From Arion vulgaris (lineage: Eukaryota; Mollusca; Gastropoda; Stylommatophora; Arionidae), in the NCBI GenBank assembly GCA_020796225.1, contig CM036774.1, positions 25,534,692 through 25,598,691 on the forward strand: a stretch of 64,000 nt of DNA. Reading direction: 5' to 3'. Below, in pieces: positions 42,017-64,000 of the stretch. The translations under genes and the position numbers were made by a program. Below the pieces are notes generated by a model. That model saw nothing but the letters and a program-made list of their open reading frames with translations, was not told where the DNA came from and did not search any database. How positions within the stretch are numbered: position 1 is the first letter of the stretch; each line of letters begins with the position of its first letter.

Positions 42017-42268
42017 CTTCTTCTTCTTTGCGTTTGTTCTTTACGATCAATTTTAATCATTCTTTGTGATATGTTTGATCTTTGCCAAGAACGTGTATAT
42101 GTTGCACATTGGTTTGGTAGGCCCCTAAACGCATAGACTTCTACATGTTTAGGACATGTGCATCCAATTTCAGCCAAACCTCCTTAGTCGCCTCTTACGA
42201 CATGTGTGGCAGGTAACAGTGGTTCTATTCTTTACACCCCAAATTTGGGCCCGGTAACCACTCGGGCG
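42017..42268 (-). mobile_element. SINE family A inserted in a short repeat
   Basis: Complete A element in minus orientation from ttcttcttctttgcgtttgt to ggtaaccactcgggcg. The flanks ttcaattgaacttttc (left, 42002-42017) and accgttcaattgaacttttc (right, 42288-42307) belong to one local repeat, so the exact target duplication is unclear. Confidence 0.82.
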
Positions 42269-42349
42269 AGAACCTTTCTTCATATTAACCGTTCAATTGA
42301 ACTTTTCTGAGGTTCTATCTGTTCAACAAATAACGACTACCTTTTTTGT

Positions 42350-42505
42350 TTTCTCTACATCAACCACTTGTTGAGAAACTAATCTTTTTTGTCTGTATGT
42401 GACTTGTGCTATAGAGTGGGAGTTTGTTGTGCCAGTTGGGTGCCTACAGACCCGTAGGCCAGCACATCCGGTTTCTGCATGCTTTTTATTTGGGTTTGCC
42501 TTCCC
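42350..42505 (-). mobile_element. Diverged SINE B fragment
   Basis: catcaaccacttgttgagaa, tgccagttgggtgcctacag, ggccagcacatccggtttct and ctttttatttgggt follow the SINE B order in minus orientation but with many differences. Confidence 0.6.
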
Positions 42506-42514
42506 AAGTGGTGG

Positions 42515-42745
42515 TGTCTGTGGCTTAGGGGATAGTGACTCGGTCTCCTAACCTCGACATTCTGAGTTCGAATCATGATGCGGACAGTTTGGTTGCAGAT
42601 TGTTTCGCATGGATTTTACAAAGGATGATGGCACCACCGTTCAGAAAACAATGGCAAACTACTGAACGTAATAATGCCTAGAAAAATCACAAACAGCGTT
42701 AAAAAGATGGGGTTGATTCGCAGAGTCGTGTAAAGGATATGCAAT
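42515..42745 (+). mobile_element. SINE family F copy
   Basis: tRNA-like head ggtgtctgtggcttaggggatagtg shape with tgagttcgaatcatgatgcg as B box; body accgttcagaaaacaatggc then aaactactgaacg. Confidence 0.75.
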
Positions 42746-42749
42746 TAAC

Positions 42750-43645
42750 TTTCTAACTTCCAAAGTAGGACAACAGCAAAACTGAGTCCATCCCACTAGG
42801 TCAGCAAAAGCCATGATCACCTTGGACCTTACGGTCTGTTTCCTGATCTACACCAATGGGGGGTGGGGTTGTCCTGTGTGTTCTATGGGTCATCAGCAGG
42901 CCACTAATTTTCACCCTTCCTAAGAAAGACTAGCCGACCCCAACTCTCTGGTTTTCTCAAGGTGTGTCCTATCCAACGCCAGCTTCTTTTCTTCACAGTC
43001 CTTCCATACCATCTCAGTCCGTCTATTCTCGTCTATTCTACGTTGACATATGACAATGTTGTTAATGAGAAATTCATGGAAAGAACCAAACAAGCGTCAG
43101 TCACGGGAACGCAAGAGATAAGACATATATTAAGAAGACCAGTTTTTTTGTGGTTTTTTCCGTCCGCTTTCAACTCAGCGAAGTTTCATCTCTGAAACTG
43201 ATTTTTGCGTGAAAATCCGTTTTACAATTTCTTACAATGGCAGCAGCGTGCACATTGTAAATTACTTACACTGGCAGCCGTGTGCTCAATGTACTCGTAA
43301 TTAGTATTCCCTCGCCATACAGGCAGATTTTCTCAGACTTCAGAGGTACTCACGTTATCGTCCTGAGTGAGACCAGGGGACTCGAACAAATGCCGGACAG
43401 TAGGTTCCAACCCGAGCTATGAGGCGTCTCACAGCTAGCAGGCCGAGCTACTATCAACTACTCTAGGCAGTCCCCCAAAGAAGACCAGTAAACAGTAGCA
43501 CGAGACATGCCTTGTTATGGAACCAACAGGGAAAGAGAACAAAAGACCACGCAAAAACTCATGGAGACGAGAGCTGGAAATGGATATTATAATTATTGGG
43601 AAATCATGAAAAGTATTGCACAGAATGTTGCAGGATAGAAATGAA
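42750..43645. other. Mostly unrecognised; possible SINE-like piece at 43260-43470
   Basis: No gene seen. 43260-43470 has aggttccaacccgagctatg, a B-box-like run, and resembles a tRNA-derived repeat in minus or broken form. The rest is unassigned. Confidence 0.35.
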
Positions 43646-43647
43646 TC

Positions 43648-43862
43648 ACAAGGGAAGCAAAGAATAGTACCACTGCGACCTACAAGGCATGTCGTAAGAG
43701 GTAGGACCTAGGGAAGCTATCCTAGTAAATAAAAAGCATCACAGAAACCACATGTGCTGGCCTACTTGTAGGTGCATAACTGGCACAATGCACAACCGCT
43801 TTTAGGCTCAGATCACATACAAATCACACAGAGTGGTCAATATGGAGCATTTGAAGAAGAAT
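43648..43862 (+). mobile_element. SINE family B copy
   Basis: aagcaaagaatagtaccact, aaggcatgtcgtaagagg, agtaaataaaaagcatcaca, ggcctacttgtaggtgcata, tail gaagaag. A short deletion removes part of the core. Confidence 0.8.
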
Positions 43863-44119
43863 TTGCAGAAGCTAGGAAGTTTGTGCTTTGGTGTGCTATT
43901 TCTGCTGACGGAGACATATGGTGAAACCTGGTGCAACGAAGTTACTCCTTCGCCGTTAGACCTTTCAATTGGTCTCACCAGCCGAGCTCACTGAGGTCAA
44001 GTGGACGGCAGTTACAGCAACCTTTCATCTCCAGGATATTGTGTGGCTATATTGTCCTTGACCCATGGAAACCCTGTTTATGAAGCACACACAAAAGTCC
44101 ATTCTAGAAATCTCTTCTA

Positions 44120-44809
44120 GCCCGAGTGGTTACTGGGGCCCAAATTTGGGGTGTAAAGAATAGAACCACTGTTACCTACCACGCATGTCGTAAGAGGCGA
44201 CTAAGGAGGTTTGGCTGAAATCGGATGCACGTATCCACTAGGGAATGCTAGCCCGAAACAAATGTTTGCAGAAAACGGATGAACCAGGACGTAAGGGGTA
44301 TAACATGGTGCAACGGCCCCTCACAATGAGGAATGGGATAACGGATTCTATGGTCGCCAATCTGCCTCAGAGATTTAGCCACGAGTAAGAATGTCAGACC
44401 TACCATCATGAGAGTGGCTAAAACTTACTGCAGGAAGAGTCGGTACAAACGGGAAAGCAGAAATCATAGGAATTATATCCTACAGAACTGCCCCAGTATG
44501 TAGACTTGAGAAGAAAGAGGTGGCCCACTTACACCAGCGTCCAAGACAAACTGTATGGCGGGCTGATAATCTGAGGCAGACGGCTGCCTTTATTAGAGAT
44601 TCCAAAATCCCAATCTAGTGAGAGCAGAAGACAAACTGTATGGCGTGGCTGATAATCTGAGGCAGACGGCTGCCTTTATTAGAGAATCCGAAATCCCAAT
44701 CTAGTGAGAACGCAGAAGACAAACTGTATGGCGTGGCTGATAATCTGAGGCAGACGGCTGCCTTTATTAGAGAATCCGAAATCCCAATCTAGTGAGAATG
44801 AAGAAGAAG
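44120..44809 (+). mobile_element. Chimeric retroelement: SINE A head joined to a different body
   Basis: Starts with the SINE A head (agcccgagtggttactgggg) and core to about 44235, then switches to an unrelated ~560-bp body, including three tandem 85-88-bp copies (starts near 44544, 44629 and 44717; unit agacaaactgtatggcgtgg onward), and ends in gaagaagaag. It is bounded by 11-bp repeats aaatctcttct at 44109-44119 and 44810-44820. The uninterrupted target sequence occurs at 1847-1895, so the whole composite appears to have inserted as one unit. Confidence 0.75.
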
Positions 44810-44869
44810 AAATCTCTTCTTATCCTGATGCTGTGAGACAAAACAGGATAACAGAACAAAAGGCATAAA

Positions 44870-45074
44870 AAAACAATGCCAAAACATTTCAACAAAATAG
44901 AATGTTTATTGAGTTTTAGTTGATTGTGAAGTAAATATGAATAATAATGAACATGTCATAACAAACTGTTACACTCAACTTGACTCATTCATTAAAACAA
45001 ATTGTGCTCACTAAATATAATCACTACATATTTCATCAACAGCATCAATAAAATAGAAAAACAATTAGTTTTGA
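44870..45074. other. AT-rich non-coding spacer
   Basis: No gene or repeat recognised. Confidence 0.4.
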
Positions 45075-45370
45075 TTGATTGATAGGACCATCATCATTGC
45101 ACTTCGGTGAGTAATCATATGTGCTCCGATCTTTTTCTTACTCAGAAAGATCTCAGCGGCAGTGTACGAACTCCGTAACACTGCGAGAGTCCCGTGTAAT
45201 TTAGAAGATGGTGAAAATATTTTGTCCAAATGTTAGTTTATTTTATTTTTTTCTGATTAATTTTTCCAGTTCAACGGCTTTCCAGCCTGCTCTTCTCGAT
45301 TTTGACCTGCCATGTGTTCTTTTACATGCTCAACTTGAACCCGGTACCTACGTTTTATTGTCCATCAATA
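45075..45370 (-). mobile_element. SINE family D copy
   Basis: Minus orientation: ttgattgattgataggacca tail, cattgcacttcggtgagtaa, gatctcagcggcagtgtacg, then body to about 45370, where a SINE A copy begins. Confidence 0.75.
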
Positions 45371-45371
45371 G

Positions 45372-45628
45372 GACAAGGCGCCCGAGTGGTTGTCGGGGCT
45401 CAAATTAGGGGTGTAAAGAATAGAGCCACTGTTACCTGCCACGCATGTCGTAGAGGCGACTAAGGAGGTTTGGATGAAATCGGATGCATGTGTCCTAAAC
45501 GTGTAGAAGTCTTATGCGTTTAGGGGCCTACCAAACCAATGTGCAACGTATACACGTTCTTGGCAAAGATCAAACATATCACAAAGAGTGATTAAAATTG
45601 GTCGTGAAACGACGCAAAGAAGAAGAAA
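45372..45628 (+). mobile_element. SINE family A copy
   Basis: gcccgagtggttgtcggggc, aaattaggggtgtaaagaat, aggcgactaaggaggtttgg, ggggcctaccaaaccaatgt and gcaaagaagaagaaa tail. Confidence 0.87.
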
Positions 45629-45934
45629 AACAAAAGTAATGAGGATTAAGCCGACGACCAAAGGATACATAAAAATAGAGGTAAACTGAGCTTATCCTAG
45701 AGGAGGTTATCAAACGTTTGTCAGGTTCGGCATGAGGGATGGCTAGATTTAGAAGAAGCTGAAAATATAAACTATCCCGCCTGTTACAATACAAACATCG
45801 TTTGGGGACAAACACAAACAAACTATAGAATAGTTCAACCAGGGGTGCAAGCTCAGTTATCATCAAGTAGTATGTCCCTTGCAGAAAGCCGCTTTCACCA
45901 CAGCCTGCCTGAAAAACTCTCTAAAGATCTCCTT

Positions 45935-46195
45935 TTCAATCTTGACGCTCCATATCGACCACTCGCTAAACCACTCTTTGTGATTTGTATGTGATCTAAG
46001 CCTAAGAGCAATTATACATTGTGTCTGTTATGCACCTACAAGTAGGTCAGCACATCCAATTTCTGCAACGCTTTTTATTTACCAGGGCAGCTTACCTAGG
46101 TCCCTACCTCAGTCGTCTCTTACAACATGCCTTGTAGGTTGCAGTGTTACTATTCTTTGCTCCCCTTGTGAGTCCTGACAACACACGGGCGAGAG
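45935..46195 (-). mobile_element. SINE family B copy
   Basis: gacgctccatatcgaccact, ctctttgtgatttgtatgtg, gcacctacaagtaggtcagc, cctacctcagtcgtctctta, ctattctttgctccccttgt in minus orientation. Confidence 0.85.
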
Positions 46196-46304
46196 TAACA
46201 TCCATATACTGGATTAACAGATTAATTTCAACTACCCTTCCTAAAGCAGATCAGGTCTGACCTAAACATGCTTTTATGTATTCCTCTGTTCAAGCCTGTA
46301 ATGT

Positions 46305-46850
46305 TATTCCACTAGCAAGACTGACTCTATATATTCCACTAGCAAGATATGTGAATGACTCCATATACTCCCCTAGCAAAACTAGCTCTATATATTCCAC
46401 CAGTAAGATATGTGAATGACTCCATATATTCCACCAGCAAGATATATGAAATGACTCCATATATTCCACCAGCAAGATATGTGAATGACTCCATATACTC
46501 CCCTAGCAAAACTGACTCTATATATTCCACCAGCAAGATATATGAAATGACTCCATATATTCCACTAGTAAGATATGTGAATGACTCCATATACTCCCCT
46601 AGCAAAACTGACTCTATATATTCCACCAGCAAGATATATGAAATGACTCCATATATTCCACCAGCAAGATATATGAAATGACTCCATATATTCCACCAGT
46701 AAGATATGTGAATGACTCCATATATTCCACTAGTAAGATATGTGAATGACTCCATATATTCCACCAGTAAGATATGTGAAATGACTCCATATATTCCACC
46801 AGCAAGATATATGAAATGACTCCATATATTCCACCAGTAAGATATGTGAA
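46305..46850 (+). repeat. ~34-bp minisatellite, left half
   Basis: Units of aagatatgtgaatgactcca then tatattccaccagc, with length variants. It is split at 46850 by a LINE and continues at 50122-50745. Minus-strand frames here (up to 207 codons, rich in MESFTYL and WNIWSH) are repeat translations. Confidence 0.92.
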
Positions 46851-49800
46851 CCTCCCCATGAGGCCATTACCTTGTAGTGGTGGGGAGGCTTGCGTGCTCC
46901 AATGATACAGTGAGCTAGGACGGCAGGAACTTATGTTCCCGGAAGGGTTACCCAAGCCGGAAAGGTCACTGAAGAGGGGACAGGCGAAGCATGGTCTCCT
47001 GGTCCTCCAGGTTGGGGGTTGGGCTTGGGACTAACGATCCCATCCTTTAAAAAAAAATTAAAGTTACGGAAACAACAACAAACATACAACCTATCTACGG
47101 GCATGAAGGGCTAACAGAGTCATTGACTCACATGACTGGAAGTGGTGAAAGCCGAAAGGAAGCTACTTTCATGAGGACGGAAGTCCTGAATGCCAAAACC
47201 AAGACCAGAATTGGATGCTGGAATGTAAGAACAATGTACGAAACCGGAAAACTGTCACAAATAACAGCAGAAATGAGAAGATATAATCTACATATCCTAG
47301 GGGTTAGCGAAGCAATGGACAGGAAATGGAAGAAGTACCACTGCAACAGGTGAAACAGTCCTTTTTCTGGACGAGACGATGACCTACACCATGAAGGAGT
47401 AGCAGTAATCCTAAGAAAAGGCGTGGAAAAGTGTCTATTAGAATGGAAACCTATCAGCAGCCGCTTGATTAAGATCAGACTAAAGGGGAAGCATACAAAC
47501 ATCACAATACTACAATGCTATGCGCCAACTAATGATAGCGAAGATACAAAGAAAGACTCTTACTACGAAAACCTACAAGCAGAATTAGACAAGTCACCAT
47601 CCCATGATGTTATCATTGTTATGGGAGATCTAAATGCGAAGGTCGGACAAGACAACACGCATAGTTATAGAACTATGGGAAAATATGGATGTGGTATGAT
47701 GAACGAAAATGGGGAACGTTTAGTAAACTTCTGCAGCATGAACAATCTCGTTATAGGAGGAACCCTATTTCAACATTTAGATATCCACAAATTAACATGG
47801 TATTCCCCTAATGGCAGAGATAAAAACCAAATAGACCATATAATGATCAATGGACCCTGGAGACGCTCGCTGCTAGATGTTGTAGTCAAGAGAGGTGCAG
47901 ATGTTGGTAGCGACCACCACCTAGTCACAGCTTATGTCAAACTTAAACTAAGAAAAACAGGACAACAGAAAAACTTCCAAAGAGGTTCGATGTGGATAGA
48001 CTAAAAGACACGGAAGTAAGGGATAAGTTTATAATGCAGATAAAGAACAGATTCCAAGCCCTAGAAAGTAATGAAACTACGGATGAAACTGACAACATAG
48101 ATAGAACATGGGACAACATAGCATCTATATATAGCAAGAGCAGTGAAACATGTCTAGGGTACCGCACAAAGAGAAGAAAAGAATGGATAACACCAACAAC
48201 ATGGAAAATAATAGACAGCCGAAGAATATTAAAAAGAAATTGTTAGAAGCAAAGTCTGAAAGACTGAAAGCAAGATACCAAGAACAGTACAAAAGCGCAA
48301 GTAAAGAAATCAAATGGGCTATGAGAGCTGACAAAAGGATGTATGTTGAAGACCTGGCAGTGCAGGCAGAAGAAGCAGCAAAAAAGTGTGATCAGGGAAC
48401 AGTGTACAAAATTACAAAGCTAATAAGCGGGAAACATTACAGGAGATCAAATACTCTCATAAAGGATAAGAATGGAATACTATTGACAACGGAAAAGGAA
48501 CAAGAAATACGATGGACAGAGCATTTTAAAGAATTGCTAAATAGACCACCGCCAACAGTAGTAGCAGACATACCAGAACCAACAGAGGAATTAGAAATTG
48601 GCATTGAAACACCCAGCCGGGATGAGATCATTACAGCAATTAAATCTCTTAAGAATAACAAGGCACCAGGGAATGATAACTTAAACGCAGAACTATTCAA
48701 AATAGACCCAGAACTTGCAGCTAATATATTGCAACCCTTGTTTACTACTATATGGAATACCCAAATAATACCTGATGCATGGAACAGAGGAGTCATCATC
48801 AAGATACCCCAAAAGGGCTCCCTTGCCGATTGTAATAATTGGCGTGGAATAACACTGCTTTCTGTCCCAAGTAAAATCTTAAGCAAAGTCATCGTACAAC
48901 GTATTACTGATGCTGTGGATAAGAAACTGAGAAAGGAACAAGCAGGATTTCGAGAGACGGAGCTGTATAGGCCAAATATTTGCTCTTAGAAATATCATAG
49001 AGCAGTGCACAGAATGGCAAAGCAAACTCTATATCAACTTTGTAGATTTTGAAAAAGCTTTTGATAGCATACACGCGAAAGTCTATGGCGTATCTTAAGA
49101 TGGTATGGAATCCACTGTGTTTTATAAATATCATAAAAGCTGCTACAGCAAATTTGCATGCAGTGTTGAAACTTCAGAACTAAAGTTTGAAGTAAAAACA
49201 GGCGTGCGACAAGGATGTGTTATGTCAGCCCTATTATTCAACACTGTCATAGATTGGGTGATGCGTAAAACAACGGAAGATAAGGCAAGAGGTATTAGAT
49301 GGACGCTCACATCCACTCTGGAAGACCTAGATTTTGCAGATGACATTGCACTCCTATCTCATACACATAGAGATATCCAGGAAAAGACCTGCCGCCTTAA
49401 CCAATATAGTGAGATGGTTGGGCTGAAAATAAATCAGAAGAAAACTGAAGTAATGACTCTGAACATAGCAACCCCAGCACCAGTCAAACTAGAAGGTAAA
49501 ACCCTCCGAGATACAACGCTTTCACATACCTTGGAAGTGTTATTAGCAATGAAGGGAGCGCTGGATCTGACATTAAAAACAGACTGAGTAAGGCACGAAG
49601 TGCATTCATGACCCTTCAGACCGCCTGGAAATCTGCCCAATACAGCATCAGAACCAAGACTAGTATCTATAACAGCTGTGTGCTGTCAACATTGCTGTAC
49701 GGATCGGAATGCTGGAGAATGACAGAACAGGATATGTCCAGACTCTCCGCCTTTCATACAACTTGTCTTCGAAAAATCTTACGCGTGTACTGGCCGACTA

Positions 49801-50121
49801 CTATCTCGAATCAAGAATTGCTTGCACGATGCCAACAAGAGAATATGGGCACTATCATCCGAAGACGACGCTGGAGATGGATTGGACATGTGATGCGCAT
49901 GGAGACTGGCTCCGACACGAAAACTGCACTGAGATGGACTCCAGAGGGTAGGCGACAGCGTGGAAGACCCAAGACGACCTGGAGGAGAACGATAGAGCAA
50001 GAACTGAAGGAAATGAATCATAGCTGGAACACAATACAGAGGAAGGCCATGAACAGGGAAGAATGGTGTACGTTTGTTGCTGCCCTAAACGCCAAGGGCG
50101 TAACAGGCTAAAGAGAGAGAG
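46851..50121 (+). mobile_element. Near full-length non-LTR retrotransposon (LINE), inactivated
   Basis: The 5' end is cctccccatgaggccattac, and the 3' end ctaaagagagagaga. Flanked by aagatatgtgaa (46839-46850, 50122-50133). One ORF is spread over shifted frames: an APE-type endonuclease start at about 47195 (TRIGCWNVRTMYETGKLSQI), YAPTNDS (47520-47541), MGDLNAKVGQD (47621-47653) and VGSDHHLVTAYVKL (47902-47947); RT pieces at 48650-48950 (NNKAPGNDN..., NWRGITLLSVPSKILSKVIV), 49195-49250 (GVRQGCVMSALLFN) and 49330-49360 (DFADDIALLSH); and a C-terminal WRWIGHVMRMETG then RGRPKTTWRRTIEQELKEM. At least five frameshifts or stops make it inactive. Clade not assigned. Confidence 0.92.
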
Positions 50122-50745
50122 AAGATATGTGAAATGACTCCATATATTCCACCAGTAAGATATGTGAAATGACTCCATATATTCCACCAGCAAGATATAT
50201 GAAATGACTCCATATATTCCACCAGCAAGATATATGAAATGACTCCATATATTCCACCAGTAAGATATGTGAATGACTCCATATATTCCACCAGCAAGAT
50301 ATGTGAATGACTCCATATATTCCACCAGCAAGATATGTGAATGACTCCATATACTCCCCTAGCAAGACTGACTCCATATATTCCACCAGTAAGATATGTG
50401 AATGACTCCATATATTCCACTAGTAAGATATGTGAATGACTCCATATATTCCACCAGCAAGATATGTGAATGACTCCATATATTCCACTAGCAAGATATG
50501 TGAATGACTCCATATACTCACCTAGCAAAACTGACTCCATATATTCCACCAGCAAGATATGTGAATGACTCCATATATTCCACCAGCAAGATATATGAAA
50601 TGACTCCATATACTCCCCTAGCAAAACTGACTCTATATATTCCACCAGCAAGATATATGTGAATGACTCCATATACTCACCTAGCAAGACTGACTCCATA
50701 TACTCCACCAGTAAGATATATGAAATGACTCCATATATTCCAATG
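50122..50745 (+). repeat. ~34-bp minisatellite, right half
   Basis: Continuation of 46305-46850 after the LINE, same unit, with some copies reading tactcccctagcaaaactga. Confidence 0.92.
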
Positions 50746-51129
50746 GAAAAGCTTGTCTCTAGCTAGTTCTCCAATCTCTTCTTACGTTATTTTTAAGGTT
50801 TCTTGATGTTTTGCTGCCCCCTTTTTTCTTTCTATTCCTTGCGTCTACCCCAGGAACTATACCTTCCATTACTGTTCTCTCCAGACCAGTAACATTTAAC
50901 GTGACCGAACTACTTCATTTTCCAGGACAAGACTCAATAGAATCAGAATATAAAAAAAAACAACACATAACAAATATAGAATATATTCATAACAATGATA
51001 CCAAACATAAACACAACTGTTTCACTAACAACATACAAACACAACATTTTCACTTAACATACAAACGCAACATTGTGAATGCAACCTAACATCAATACTC
51101 AACACAACAAACTAATTCATATTTTCTCT
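50746..51129. other. EZH downstream region, AT-rich
   Basis: Follows the EZH stop on the minus strand and probably holds its 3' UTR. No clear AATAAA was identified on the minus strand close to the stop. 50800-50930 resembles LINE tail sequence weakly. Confidence 0.4.

Positions 51130-64000
<12,871 letters not shown>

Noticed and set aside
46339..50708. Minus-strand frames of 92-207 codons (MESFTYL, WNIWSH)
   Set aside because: They are translations of the 34-bp array flanking the LINE.

Overview
This window is a stretch of animal nuclear genome, not a bacterial one. It has intron-split genes with GT/AG splice sites, dense SINE and LINE relics, MITEs and long minisatellites. The three host genes and the style of the SINEs (tRNA-like heads, conserved cores, GAA or ATCA tails) suggest an invertebrate, perhaps a lophotrochozoan such as a mollusc. 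That placement is inference; nothing here fixes the species.

Three host genes could be rebuilt exon by exon with matching splice phases. (1) On the plus strand, 3652-19158, a six-exon Golgi carbohydrate sulfotransferase of the HNK-1/CHST8-14 type (675 residues): N-terminal membrane anchor, unusually long Pro/Gln/Val-rich stem with internal repeats, both PAPS-binding motifs, and the family C-terminus. (2) On the minus strand, 32258-28445, a complete three-exon 14-kDa phosphohistidine phosphatase (PHPT1/janus type, 126 residues). (3) On the minus strand, from beyond 64000 to 51130, the last eight exons of Enhancer of zeste (EZH, the PRC2 H3K27 methyltransferase), covering the end of the pre-CXC linker, the CXC region, the SET domain and the stop codon. 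One EZH exon, 58130-58189, is two bases short and breaks the frame as written.

The sulfotransferase locus is full of tandem repeats. Intron 1 is almost entirely a 5.8-kb array of a 17-bp unit. Intron 2 starts with a 15-bp array whose units copy the exon 2 splice donor and ends with a 38-bp array next to the exon 3 acceptor. Exon 3 has an in-frame 48-bp coding repeat. Intron 4 starts with an ATC microsatellite. A 21-bp array follows the stop codon.

The rest is transposon debris: at least six SINE families (called A-F here), about 25 LINE 3' fragments, one nearly full-length but decayed LINE (46851-50121) inserted inside a minisatellite, a palindromic TTAA-flanked MITE, two copies of a TA-flanked MITE, and an hAT-like MITE. 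Several insertions show target-site duplications, so element ends and nesting order can be read directly. No rRNA gene, genuine tRNA gene, CRISPR array or bacterial-style operon was seen.
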